Source of the DNA: Exophiala sp. HKRS030
Taxonomy: Eukaryota; Ascomycota; Eurotiomycetes; Chaetothyriales; Herpotrichiellaceae
Length of the DNA: 64,000 nucleotides
NCBI GenBank assembly: GCA_023897205.1
Contig: JAHWDD010000002.1
Location: 4,030,001 to 4,094,000 of the forward strand
Direction: 5' to 3'
Below the pieces are notes generated by a model. That model did not search any database and was not told the origin of the DNA. It was given only the letters and a program-made list of their open reading frames with translations. The translations under genes and the position numbers were made by a program. Within the stretch, counting starts at the first letter, position 1. The number at the start of each line of letters is the position of its first letter. Below, in pieces: positions 24,738-36,281 of this stretch.

Positions 24738-25178
24738 TTAGAAGCCAGGAGGGTTGACCCTCTGACTGACTCTGGTCCATTTGGGAAGTTCTGTCCATGT
24801 GGTCAACAAAGACTGTAAAATATCACCCCGATTGGAAACATACTGTGAATCCCCTTTCGATATTTCTTCTCTTTCCGGTCGAAAATGGTATATTTATCCT
24901 TTGGTAACATCTCTTCTTCTCGAGGCATTTCTTTATACCATCTCTCCACTGCCTTCGCCGTAATCCCTCCGTTGTTCTGTAGAGCGGTGCTGACGGTATC
25001 GACAACTTTGTCCACTAGCTTTAATCGTTTACGTTGACGCGCTTTTTGCATTGAGGAGAGTCGCCATGGGATTTTCCTGTGGAGGGAGGATTAGCTGGTT
25101 CACCATGGTCAAGGCGAGTTTCAAGGAATCAGCTTACCATAACAGACCTCCCGATAGAGGAGCTGTAGGTCTGAACAT
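24738..25178 (-). CDS. mrpl31: Mitochondrial large-subunit ribosomal protein mL60 (MRPL31)
   Basis: Three exons (25178-25138, 25076-24844, 24790-24738) join to 108 residues; introns of 61 and 53 nt are both GT..AG. The N-terminus reads MFRPTAPLSGGLLWKIPWRL, the family's start. The middle has KARQRKRLKLVD and TAKAVERWYKEMPREEEMLPKDKY, and exon 3 supplies KLPKWTRVSQRVNPPGF, the diagnostic C-terminus. mL60 is a fungal component of the mitochondrial 54S subunit. Each single open frame shows only part of the protein, so the gene is easy to miss; the exon joins reproduce the conserved sequence without a gap. It is divergent from tafazzin, another mitochondrial gene. Confidence 0.93.
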
Positions 25179-25296
25179 GTCTCCTACAGTTCAGATGACT
25201 GCAACCTGGCTGCTGTTGATGGACGAAGATGACTTGCCCTGGTGGTTGATGGTTTTCGTGAAATCGGAAAGTCTAGCTTCGGATAAGTTGCCCCAG

Positions 25297-25303
25297 CCAA
25301 TCA
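25297..25303 (+). promoter_or_regulatory. CCAATCA box between mL60 and tafazzin
   Basis: CCAATCA, the preferred sequence of the fungal CCAAT-binding (HAP) complex, lies 119 bases from the mL60 start and 172 bases from the tafazzin start in the 296-base divergent promoter. HAP control of mitochondrial genes is established in fungi; use of this copy is inference. Confidence 0.4.
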
Positions 25304-25474
25304 TCAGCTCACAATCTTTTTCTCCTGCACCTCCTCGTCGTTTCTTCCACGCCAACTCCAACTCCAACTCCGATCACCGACGCCAGGTTCCCAACTGGAT
25401 GACAGCTTCGATGATTTTGGGATATTTTTGTTGATGAGGTCAAGCTACCTACGATTCTTCAATTTCTCATTCTC

Positions 25475-26854
25475 ATGGAACTCATTCCTCCGCCAGTCCA
25501 TCTCCACCCCTACCTCCACCTCCGCCTCGACCGTTACCCCCTCCCTCTCACATCATCCTTCTCTACCTCAATCTCTCCCAATGCCCCTCCCACCCGTAAT
25601 GACGCCCTTACTCGCCATGCCTTACACCCTCATGCCGACCTCTACCCCAATTCCGAGCAACCTTCATTCTTCTGGCGTAGTACCAGCCATCAGACCCTCC
25701 TCCTGGTTGGCGCCGTCTCGCGCTTCTTCCTCTATGCTTTCAACAATACCACGGTCAATGGTCTACCCCGATTCCTGGATTTGCTAAAGTCTCGCGCCGA
25801 TTATAAAACCCGCCGTCGCGGCCTTTTGACGGTTTCAAACCACATCTCCGTTCTAGACGATCCTTTAATATGGGGTGTCCTCCCTCTATCTTTTCACGCC
25901 TTTCACGGCTTCATGAATCACCGGTGGTCATTTGGAAGTCACGACATATGTTTTAAATCCACCCCTCGTTCGCATTTCTTCACATTAGGACAAGTCCTTC
26001 CAACTCATCGTTCAGCGCATTCTCCTTATGGTGGTCCCTTCCAGGCTACCGTGACCGAAGGTATACGACTATTGTCCAAGATCTCAACTCAGAGACTCTC
26101 ATTGTGTCCTCTGAATAATCCTCGTCTCCACAAGTCATACCATTCTCCGTCATGGCCACGAGATGTAGTCGACCCTTTCAGCGACCTTACACCTCCGCCA
26201 GCCTACCCATCATACCCCTCCGATGAACGATGGTATCATTCACCTTCGCGATTCGCCAGTAATAGCTATTCCTGGGTCCACATATTTCCCGAAGGCATGA
26301 TTCATCAGACCCCGGACGATGCCTATACCATGCGATATTTCAAGTGGGGCGTGGCACGTCTCATTTTAGAACCACTAGAATGTCCAGACATAGTGCCAAT
26401 GTTCATTGAAGGTACCGACCAGATTATGCACGAATCCCGAACATTTCCACGTTTCCTTCCTCGTGTGGGGAAGAAAGTCACCGTGACATTTGGCAAAGAA
26501 CTCGACGTCGAGCAAACTTTCGGTGATCTACGGAAACGATGGCGTGAACTCTGCGACGAAGATGCCAAGTCAAGAGGTTTAGTCAAAAGCAGTAATGACA
26601 CTGAACCAGACGGCCTGGGAGCATGGAACGAATTGACCATGGGGATTGTGCCAGAGTCATTGGCGCAAAACCCCGATGCGATCGCCCTACGAATAGAATG
26701 TACAAAGCGAATCCGGAATGCGATCTTGGATGTTAGACGGTCTCGCGGCTATCCCGATGAAGATCCCAAAAATGGAGTTGTTGAGACATGGGCACGGGAA
26801 GGATCAAAACGAGAGGGCAAGATGGAGGATGGAAGTTGGATCAAGGACACATGA
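25475..26854 (+). CDS. taz1: Tafazzin, mitochondrial cardiolipin transacylase
   Basis: Single exon, 459 residues. The acyltransferase core has NHISVLDDP with the H-x4-D catalytic pair at H123/D128, then WGVLP, NHRWSFGSHDICFKSTP, FFTLGQVLPTHR and a later IFPEG motif. These are the tafazzin signatures. The enzyme remodels cardiolipin acyl chains on the intermembrane-space face of mitochondria. Compared with yeast Taz1 the fungal protein has a proline-rich N-terminus of about 60 residues and a Pro/Tyr/Ser-rich insertion near residues 205-260, as in other filamentous fungi. The first in-frame Met was used; upstream sequence shows no better start. Promoter is shared with mL60. Confidence 0.92.
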   Translation: MELIPPPVHLHPYLHLRLDRYPLPLTSSFSTSISPNAPPTRNDALTRHALHPHADLYPNSEQPSFFWRSTSHQTLLLVGAVSRFFLYAFNNTTVNGLPRFLDLLKSRADYKTRRRGLLTVSNHISVLDDPLIWGVLPLSFHAFHGFMNHRWSFGSHDICFKSTPRSHFFTLGQVLPTHRSAHSPYGGPFQATVTEGIRLLSKISTQRLSLCPLNNPRLHKSYHSPSWPRDVVDPFSDLTPPPAYPSYPSDERWYHSPSRFASNSYSWVHIFPEGMIHQTPDDAYTMRYFKWGVARLILEPLECPDIVPMFIEGTDQIMHESRTFPRFLPRVGKKVTVTFGKELDVEQTFGDLRKRWRELCDEDAKSRGLVKSSNDTEPDGLGAWNELTMGIVPESLAQNPDAIALRIECTKRIRNAILDVRRSRGYPDEDPKNGVVETWAREGSKREGKMEDGSWIKDT

Positions 26855-27705
26855 TCGAATAGATTTCCGCTGCACATCCATGCACATACATAAAATCCAG
26901 TTTCATGTACGAACACGAATATTCTACTTTGATTATATAGATATATATTATTAGTCGACCGAGTTGTTAGATAGACAGGTGGACGAGAGTGTCGCGACAC
27001 AAAAGAACATCCTTGAATACATACGGTTGAGAAAAGAATCATCGACAGCTTACGCGCCGTTGCCCTTGTCTTTGCCATTGGTGAGGTCAACAAGCTGCAT
27101 GTTGGAAATGTCATATCATGTATACAACCAAGGAAACAGTAGGTCTAAGATCTCCACACAGCATGCCATTTTCCGTGCGAACCTATCAACAATGTCGGCA
27201 TCTAGGCAGCGCGTATGAAATAGAGAGTCAGAATATTGGGCGACAGCAATCTATGGCATCCTACACGGCGGAAACTCTCGTTCTTCAATGATGTATTTTT
27301 ATTGTCCTTATTGGACTCTTCGATTCCACACTGAAATCTGGACTCCTTTCTACCAAAAAGGATCAAGGCTTTCTCGACGCCATGTTCGAATTTGCTCTGC
27401 TATGGATCCAAGACACAGTTTTGCCAAATACCCATCCAAATACCCAAGAGGCTTCCAACCTGACTCCAAGCTCATTTCAAGTCAGCCATAATTCCAGCAC
27501 CGGGGCTCTGTTTTGCGCGCGCGTAAAATACTTATACAAGATTGTCATCACTCCCCTTCCAAGAAAGACAGTTCAAGCCGTGGTATCAATAAACGCAAGA
27601 TTGAACTCGATTAAAGACACCATCGCCCAAGGGAAAATAGTCTTTTGTGACATCAATCCCATCGTCCAAGAATCGTTTCAAATCAAAAATCCTCCTCTAC
27701 CTCAA
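26855..27705. other. Convergent 3' region, tafazzin and Rad21
   Basis: About 850 bases between two stop codons. An A/T-rich block near 26920-26955 (repeated TATA words) suits the tafazzin 3' UTR. No supported gene. Confidence 0.5.
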
Positions 27706-29581
27706 TCATGCTTCCACCGTCACCTGTTGTGGTGCAGCTTGTGATTGACTTGTAGGATCATCACCTGGACTTGTCTCGGCCCATGATCCCCACAAACCTC
27801 TTTTTGCTCGGATCCTCAGAGGTAAACCAATCTGCTTCTCACCCTGGTCGACCTTGATAGCATCTTTGGTAGCGAGCACCAAAATTTCGAAAAACATCTT
27901 TGTCGCGTCTTCCTTGGTGGTTCTACCCTCTGGTACAAGCTCTTGTAATAGAACGGATTTCTTGGCAGGCGATGATGCGTTACCTGAAGCGTCGCCCAAT
28001 TTCTCCCGCAGAAGATGTACTGCATGTTTGGTGCCCAATGAAACGGGCCCACTGTCGGCAGGATGAACCAACGGAATTGTTGTATCGTCAAAACCGTCAT
28101 CGCCTCCGAAAATACCTTCATCATCTTCTCCCGGAACAATGTCCTCAAGTGCCGGGCCACCTTCACTCATGAGGGGTACAACTCCATCATCTGCCGGGAT
28201 CTCGCCCAGAATCTGAGCTTCAGGTTCATCGATTTGAACACCTTCATCTTCGTCTGGTCCTTCAAGGCGAGGAGACTTCTCGCTATGTTCATCTTCACTG
28301 AGACCACCGATTCCACTGTCTCGTTTTCGTTTTCGGTCGCCAGATCTCGTCAAAGTCTCGAATGATAAAAGTCCTTGTAGTTCTGGTGCCCAGTATCTCG
28401 ATCTTCCATCATTCATAGCGTTGAGAACAAAATCACCATTCTTCTGCATGTTCATCAAAGTGAGAAGAATTGGATCTCGAGGAAGAAATGATGGTGCTCG
28501 TAGGATTTTGGACCGATCTTCAGCTTGAGCTTTGATTTGACTGTTATGTAGGACGGTTTCGACATCGGGTGCAATTGGTTTTTGTTTTCGACTTCTTTGT
28601 GGTTGTCGAACAACCTCTTCCTGAATTTCGTCACCTGGTTGTGGAAGTTGGAAAGTGGTGTCAAGTTCACGGAGAAGTTCGGGATCAGCTTCTGACAAAG
28701 GCGATTCAGAGTCTCTAACACGATCGGCTGCCTGTCGTAATTGCAAAGTCTCGTCGTCCCCAAGAGCAAGTGGTTCATCGTCTCCAAGATTCGGTAGGTT
28801 TTCGTCAAGTTCACCTTGTGGCTGATCGATCATCGGCACATCATCACCATAATTGAGACTGATGCCATCATCTTCGAGTAACAAGCCTTCTTCCTCCATG
28901 ATGTTGTCGCCATCAGGTTTAGGGGTAGGAGCATTTCTACCGACGTTGATACTGACTGTAGTATCATTGAAACCAAGGTCGTCGTCACCAAAGTTGAGTG
29001 TAACGTCGTTGTCGTCATAAAGACCATCTTCTTCACCAGGAGTCAGTAATGACTGAGTATTACTTGGCTGAGGGTTCAATGAGCTTGTCCAATCTTCATC
29101 CATGTCTTCGGCAGGTCCAATTGCGAGTGTAGGTTGTTGCGTCATGGGAAAGGCAAAGTCCATAGAGGAGAACAGATCATCTATTGTGAGTAGTTCCGGG
29201 AGATTGAGATCCGCCGCAGTTGTGGCATGGGCGGGTAAATCATGATTGTTTGTCGATTTGAATGTCTATCACGAAGGTCAGTATAGTTTGAAGATAGCCT
29301 CGAGAATCGCGACATACCATTCGAATCTTGATCAGAGCTTCGTTACAATCGTCGAGTAAATAACGGGCTTTTCTCCCATAAATTCGCACAACTCCCAACA
29401 TGAGAGATCCACTGAGTCTCAGAGCCATGGGAGCGCCACCTTGATCCACAATTGCTCCAACGCTTTGAGGGATATCTGATTGAAGGATCTGAGATTTGGA
29501 TAGTTTTCGTTCGACATTGGATGCTAGCCAGACCCGAGCCAGAGGCCCGGTCTTTGTGAGGAGGGGTTCAGCATAGAACAT
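27706..29581 (-). CDS. rad21: Cohesin kleisin subunit Rad21/Scc1/Mcd1
   Basis: Exon 1 (29581-29318, 88 codons) is the Smc3-binding head: MFYAEPLLTKTGPLARVWLA, then KARYLLDDCNEALIKIRM. A 52 nt GTATGT..TAG intron leads to exon 2 (29265-27706); the total is 607 residues. After the junction come LPELLTIDDLF and a long acidic, disordered middle with repeated LNFGDD/LNYGDD words. The C-terminal 90 residues form the Smc1-binding winged helix (KMFFEILVLATKDAIKVDQ). This protein closes the cohesin ring and is cut by separase at anaphase. A D-P-E-L-L-R word at residues 282-287 matches the separase pattern [SD]xExxR. Length and layout fit filamentous-fungal Rad21. Confidence 0.92.
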
Positions 29582-30946
29582 GATGCAAGTAGGAGAGTAG
29601 GCGACAAGGTGTGTTATGCGCGCATGCAGTTATCGAGGTGGAAAGATTGAGGTTTGATTGAAAAGGTTGATGGGTGTGAGGAGAAAGACGCGTCCGAGAA
29701 AAGGTGGAGTTGTTATTGTTGTTTGGTCGAACGCGCTCGGATGATGAAAATCGTTGAACGACAATCGAAAAGAATAGAGATGCGGATGATGGATGTGAGT
29801 GAGATGCTCGTGGTTCGGAGGTGGTAGTGGTGGTGGTCTAAGGATGAGATTGCGTCGAGGTAGAGGGGAAGAGAGGGAGAGAAGTGGTGGTGAGGGTTTG
29901 TAGTTGGCGGGAGTAGATGAGAAGAACAGGAATAGAGGTGGCAGTGGCAGTGGCAGTTGCAGGTGCAAGGGCAGTAGCTGCTGTTGCCAGGTCAGTCGCC
30001 CTCGCCCACGAGATTAGCTGGTTAAAGAGGTGGTTGGAGACTCACTACTGTACCTATTAGCGCCTAATTGCTACCTAACAGCCACCTAACAGCAGCACTG
30101 AGCAATCAACAGATGCACCAAGGACATTGGAGACTCGTGCGGAGCAGGAGAATCTCGGCTGTCAAGATTTCCCCGAAGTGGCTGGTAAATGCCTTGCCAC
30201 TAACTCGATCGAGAAATGAATCTGATAGATCTGAGGTCCGTGGGTGGCACGTGGGTGGCTAGTGATGAGTTCGGCAAACTTTCTTCTTTTTTTCTCTTAG
30301 TTCCAGAATCCCGTAAAATACGAGTACTTGAGACAAGATTAGCAGCCCTGACTCGGTATCACTGTACGGAATACATACCTAAATACGGAGTAGTAGATTC
30401 TAGGTATCTATTGGTAGCCTCTTTAGGCCCAATATTTCGAAACACCCGCTAGGTGCCCGCCTAGAGTCACAAACAGCAGCCTCCAGCAGCCTCCCGCCCT
30501 GCCCGGACCATCAAGTGCCACCCCAGTGCCACCTCTAACTTAAGTCATGCACCCTAGTCCCCATTGAGCTCGTCCCAATATCCCAATGTGCCAGGTTCTC
30601 ATGCAAAACTTGAAGCCAAATCATCACCAAAACCACTCCGACTCCGACTCCGACTTCGACTTCATACCTTTCCCATCAACACCTCACCATAGATTTCTCG
30701 AGATTCATCCACGGTACTAATCACGACATAATACCAGACGATAGACTTTTAATCTTGTATTACTCACTGTCTACAGATTCTCTCTTCCGGCGCACCCATC
30801 CACACGCCCTTCACCTCGGCCTCGTATCATTGGCACTGACACCTCCACCTACCTTCCACCGACGTCGTGGTCTTTTCTCTCTCGGCATAAATTCCACTCC
30901 GAGGATGGCTTGTCACCCACTATAGAAAACATAACATCATGCAATC
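29582..30946. other. Divergent promoter region, Rad21 and Pmr1
   Basis: 1.36 kb with no supported gene. CT/GA-rich leader sequence flanks Rad21. A gap rich in CCTAA/CTAGG words (30050-30110 and 30350-30460) is followed by a long pyrimidine-rich leader to Pmr1. A CACGTG lies near 30248. Confidence 0.45.
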
Positions 30947-33900
30947 ATGGCAGCCCTCTCTGTCCCTTCACTGCCTCAATTCCGACCCTCCCCATCAGGT
31001 AGTCGACCTCAATCTCCTGCCAGATTTACGAGTTCATCCTCCTCAATAACCTCATCTTACTCCCTTCTGTCTCCAGAAGCTACCGCCGATCACTTGAACA
31101 CCTCAATAAAACATGGTTTACAACAGACCGAAGCCCATGCAAGATTGAACAAAGACGGACCCAATGAGTTACCACATGAAGAGCCCGAGCCCCTGTGGCT
31201 ACGATTTTTAAAGCAATTCAAAGAAACCCTAATACTCCTCCTGCTTGGGTCCGCCGCAATTTCATTCTTCATCGGAAATAGAGATGATGCGTTGAGTATT
31301 GCTCTTGCTGTTACCATAGTTGTCACTGTGGGCTTCGTTCAAGAGTATCGATCCGAAAAATCTCTAGAGGCCCTCAACAAACTCGTGCCCCATTATGCCC
31401 ATGTCCGACGAGCTGGTCTGCGGTCTGGGTCTCACACAAGAAATCATGCCGAAGCCGATGGTATCGAGTTGGACTCGGTACCTAATGGTGATATACCACC
31501 GGAACAAAAAGCAACAACAACTATCCCTGCCTCGAAATTAGTCCTCGGCGATTTGGTCATTTTTTCCACTGGAGATCGTGTGCCAGCCGATATAAGAATT
31601 ACAAAATCTACAGAGTTGACCATTGATGAGGCCAATTTGACTGGTGAAAATGAACCGGTTGAAAAACATGCCGCCGCACTCGACAAATCTACCCTGAAAT
31701 CCGAGCCTCGTCATGGCACCCCCGATCCTTTCAATGTTGCCGGTACAGTGGGTGCCGATGTGCGATTAAACGAACAACACAACATCGCCTTCATGGGCAC
31801 TCTTGTTCGATCTGGTCATGGTGAGGGAATTGTTATTGCAACAGGTGGAAATACAGAATTCGGAACAATCTCTCTTTCACTTCAAGAGATTGAGGCGCCA
31901 AGAACACCTTTGCAGCATGCCATGGATCTTCTAGGAAAACAACTCAGCTACATGTCGTTTATCGTCATTGGCATCATTATGATTATTGGTCTGCTTCAAG
32001 GCAAAAAACCCTTGGATCTATTCACCATCGGAGTTTCTTTGGCTGTTGCGGCTATTCCTGAAGGATTACCCATCATCGTTACTGTCACACTGGCATTGGG
32101 GGTTTTGCGCATGGCTAAACGGGGTGCTATTGTCCGTAAATTACCCAGTGTCGAAACTCTTGGTTCCGTCAATGTTGTTTGCAGTGACAAGACTGGAACT
32201 CTCACTCTCAGCCATATGACAGTGATGAAAATGTGGCATTTTGATGCTGCCAAACCTTTGAACATTGATTTCTCTGCTCAGATACCTTCGGCATTCAGAA
32301 ACATCCTTCGAATCGGCAATGTCGCAAATAATGGGAGATTGGGAGAAACGAAATCTGGTTCTGCTGCTGTGCTTTCCTCTACTAGAGATATGTCAGCGAC
32401 GAGCACGAAAAGCAGATGGTTAGGACAGCCTACCGACATTGCCATGCTTGATTTATTGGATGCTTTGGGAGAAGATGATATCAGGGAACAAATTGGTCAT
32501 CGAGTTAGTGAAACTCCATTCAGTTCGGATCGTAAATGGATGGGTGTTCTCATCGGCAGTGCTTTGGGTGAAATGACCAATGGACTCGGTTCTGAAACTG
32601 CATATATCAAAGGTGCTCTCGAACAAGTCATCAGTCGATGTGATACATACCTCACGAAAGATGGACAAGAATTTGTCTTTGATGAGAAAAGGCGTCAAGA
32701 AGCCCATGCTGCGGCAAAATCAATGGCCGAAGAAGGTCTACGTGTTATTGGATTTGCAAGTGGTTCTGTCAGAAAACAGAAACAAAGCAGTCGAAGTTCT
32801 ACTCCCTTGGGAGAGAAGAAACCAGAAGCCGATGCATTTACAGGCTTATGCTTTGCCGGTTTGGTGGGTATGAATGATCCACCTAGGAAAGATGTTCACA
32901 GGTCTATCAGAAGATTGTTGAATGGTGGTGTCAAAGTCATCATGATTACAGGCGACGCAGAGACGACCGCTGTGGCAATCGCGAAGAATCTTGGTATGCC
33001 GATCAATCCTCCATCTTCGTCTTCTCGCTCTGTACTTCGAGGAGATGAGCTTGATCAAATGTCAGAGCAAGAATTGTCCGAAGCAATTGGTCATACAACC
33101 ATTTTCGCACGAACCAGTCCAGATCACAAGATGAAGATTGTTCGAGCTCTTCAAGCCAGAGGTGATGTCGTTGCTATGACAGGAGATGGTGTCAATGATG
33201 CACCTGCACTCAAAAAGGCCGACATTGGTATCGCTATGGGATTACTTGGAACCGATGTGGCCAAAGAAGCAGCAGATATGATTTTGACCGATGATGACTT
33301 TTCCACCATTCTTCGAGCCATCGAACAAGGAAAAGGTATCTTCTACAACATTCAAAACTTCATCACCTTTCAATTGAGTACCAGCGTGGCGGCATTGACC
33401 TTGATTTTAATCTGTTCAATGCTTGGTTTCAAGAATCCACTCAATGCGATGCAAATTCTCTGGATCAGTACGTATTTCACGGTCTAAGACTCGAGAGGCT
33501 TTAAACTAACATTGCACAGATATTTTGATGGATGGTCCACCAGCTCAATCACTTGGTGTTGAACCAGTTGATCCACGAGTCATGCATCAACCTCCAAGAC
33601 CACGAAACGCAAATGTACTCACAAGACGCCTGATACGACGTGTTATTACTTCAGCAATGATCATCATGATAGGCACACTCACCATCTATTTACGCGAAAT
33701 GGTCGATGAAGACGATCCAACCTCTGATACGTCAACAGATCATATCCCTTTACGAAGAAGAGTCGTCACCAAACGAGACACCACCATGACGTTTACAACA
33801 TTTGTACTTTTCGACATGTTCAATGCCTTGACTTGTCGATCCGAAGCGAAATCCGTATTATTCGGCGAAATCAAACTCTTTGGAAACAAGATGTTCAACT

Positions 33901-34115
33901 ATGCTGTTGCAGGCAGTTTGGCTGGACAATTGTGCGTCATTTATCTACCATTTTTACAACGAGTCTTTCAGACCGAGTCTGTGGGACTAGGGGACCTTTT
34001 CGTCCTGGTTTGCATCACGAGTACGGTTTTCTGGGTTGATGAAGCTAGGAAATGGGTTGAAAAGAGACGCAATTCTGGACATTTGCCTAGTGTTGGTTAC
34101 TCGGCAAGTGTTTAG
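30947..34115 (+). CDS. pmr1: Secretory-pathway Ca2+/Mn2+-transporting P-type ATPase, Pmr1 (SPCA)
   Basis: Exon 1 (30947-33467) and exon 2 (33520-34115) are joined across a 52 nt intron that splits the conserved [11 protein letters not shown] word; the product is 1038 residues. P-type landmarks are in order: actuator-domain LTGENEP, the M4 PEGLP ion-binding turn, the phosphorylated Asp414 in [18 protein letters not shown], then [22 protein letters not shown]. The N-terminus has a Ser/Pro-rich extension. The M4 and M6-M8 wording and length are those of Golgi SPCA pumps rather than vacuolar Pmc1 or SERCA. The pump supplies Ca2+ and Mn2+ to Golgi glycosyltransferases and detoxifies Mn2+. A 40-residue charged loop ([12 protein letters not shown]) sits late in the protein. 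Confidence 0.95.
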
Positions 34116-34837
34116 TGAGGATGTTGATGTTGATCCATCCGTCGATACGATAATGCATTGTCGGAAATCAAAACTCGTATAGTATTGTCATCAATAGTAA
34201 CTTGTATAAAATACACTGTGAGCGATTAGTCAATATGGATTTTGTAGGTTCAAAGTTTGGCATGAAATATTTGCTAGAAGAAATCGTATTCGGATAATCG
34301 AATCTGTTGGGTCGATGCCTTGCAGTGACGGTAGATCTCATCGTATCGTTAGTTTTAAAATGATGTGATCGATTCCTTATCCGCAAGGCTCGGAGATTTG
34401 CAAGTATTTGATTCGTCATGGAACCTTATCGAACTTTTTGTCAGGAATTCAATCCGACATGACTCGTCGATGCTGCAGTACCTAATTAGTTTGTCCAATT
34501 GTATCAATAATCACCTCTAGATTATTCATATGGGATTCGTGCGACATTCACATCCAGATTCTCGGTTGGAACAGCTGGTATCTATCTACTCAACAGACGT
34601 CAATCGGTCTGAGGAGACAAATTCATCCTGAGTACTAGGGAAGATATTATAGAAGCGGGGAATATAAATTATTCAATTCTGATAAATCCCACAATTTCGA
34701 TTACATAGCCACCCACCATTTCAACTTTTAGATCGAACTGTCAGGCTGCAGCCACAACTACCACGAACAGCGATATCAGGGAGAAGGAAACGACACGACG
34801 AACAAAACACCAACTAGACTCAGCTTCCAGAACAATC
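34116..34837. other. Intergenic, no supported gene
   Basis: 720 bases between Pmr1 and riboflavin kinase, both on the plus strand. AT-rich 3' flank first, then a short GC-richer leader. Only short featureless open frames. Confidence 0.45.
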
Positions 34838-35840
34838 ATGCCAGCAAAACGCCCCAACACGGCACGAGAACCGTTTGCCGGTCCAGAGAGTGGTCCAGAA
34901 CCACCGTTTCCAATCAAACTGCGAGGTCCCATTATCAAGGGTTTCGGGAGGGGGAGTCGAGAGGTGAGTCATTCTGGTTCTTGGTTTTTCAGGCTCTGTG
35001 TTAGTCATGTTCTGCACCTGTGTCGCTCGTTCTTGGAGTTTGGTTCGGGGTCTGGAGAAACACAGCTGGGTGAGCGACAGAAAGGTTGGTCGGTAGTCTC
35101 TTCTCGATTTGTTGCATTGAGATCACGGCGCCGTGTGAGCTCATTGTTACGAGGAAAGGAATTTGCTGGCGACACTAGAAGGGAATGTTCTCTTGCGCTA
35201 TCACTGGGTCTGTGAGTCGACAGGAGATTCTCAAGACGATAGCACCATCTCGCTGGCAATCGGTCGAGCAGTCGATATGGGGGAAAGCTGCAAGAAGGCA
35301 TCGATGTACGACCGGGAGATCGCAAGATAAGATGCTAGGCACTGGGTCTCCCTTCAATATTGTATATGAATTGACAAGCCTTCCTCTCGTCGGACTGGGC
35401 TCGAGAAAGCGGTTTCCTTGTGCGACCTGAGACCGTCAAAGCCGTTGGATACGCCTCTGCAGACATCGGCGGCATCACTACGAACGACCAGCTCGCTCAG
35501 AAGTCGAACTCTCTCGCGCGACGCTGTACAACTCGTGCAGCAATCCATCACATCCGGCTTTCTTCTTGGTCTTTCATCCACAACCATTGCCTTCATCCCC
35601 TCCCGCAAGCACGAGCATGTTTGAGCCCCTATTTACAAAAAATGGATACACATGAATACTAACATGTAACTTCTTCGTTTCTCACAGCTCGGCATCCCCA
35701 CAGCCAACATCCCACCCGAAGGCCTCTCAGAATACCCATCTCTCGAGTCCGGTGTATACTACGGATTCGTCGGTCTCTCCCTACCAGAGTCAGTGGCGAC
35801 GACCAAAACCGAATCCGAAACCACCAGCAATTCCAATTCC

Positions 35841-35871
<31 letters not shown>

Positions 35872-36281
35872 GCGCACCAACGACCGTCCCCCTAACCACG
35901 CCCTCGACACCGACCAAGACGTACCCGGCCGTACTATCAATCGGCTACAACCCGTTCTACGCCAACAAGACGCGCAGCGTGGAGATCCACATCCTGCAGA
36001 AATTCCGACATGATTTCTACGGCGCGGCACTGAACCTGTTGATTCTGGGCTTCATCCGCCCGGAGTACGACTACGACTCGCTCGACGACCTGGTCACGGA
36101 TATCAAGGCCGATTGCGAGGTTGCGGCGCGGAGTTTGGTTAGAGACGGGTATGCGAAGGTCAAAGACGACGAGGCCGAGTGGTTGGCTGGGTTTGACTGG
36201 GTGCGGGGTGTGGAGGTGGGCGTGGAGGAGAGGAAGGTCCTGGGGAAGGATGAGGATGCGAAGGGGTTGGAGGATAGGTGA
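34838..36281 (+). CDS. fmn1: Riboflavin kinase (FMN1)
   Basis: Exon 1 (34838-34963) ends in [13 protein letters not shown] and exon 2 (35688-36281) begins [11 protein letters not shown], so the ATP-binding G-F-G-R-G-S and P-T-A-N motifs are rebuilt exactly across the splice. The product is 239 residues. It phosphorylates riboflavin to FMN. Downstream [21 protein letters not shown] and [16 protein letters not shown] carry the remaining fold and the catalytic Glu. A Thr/Asn/Ser-rich insertion of about 45 residues, with five Asn in a row, sits inside the beta-barrel after [12 protein letters not shown]. The C-terminus is charged and extended. The intron is 724 nt, more than ten times the other introns here, with a proper GTGAGT donor and a TACTAAC-like branch site. 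Confidence 0.9.
34964..35687 (+). other. Unusually long (724 nt) intron of the riboflavin kinase gene
   Basis: It begins GTGAGT, has ATACTAAC about 28 bases before the CTCACAG acceptor, and joins two exons that match the kinase without a gap, so it contains no missing exon. It has no long open frame, no clear box C/D pair and no FMN-riboswitch core that I can see. It is GC-rich in its first third. Confidence 0.7.

Noticed and set aside
34964..35687. FMN riboswitch in the riboflavin kinase intron
   Set aside because: I could not find the conserved multi-helix core, and no FMN riboswitch is known in fungi. Only the unusual length is kept as an observation.
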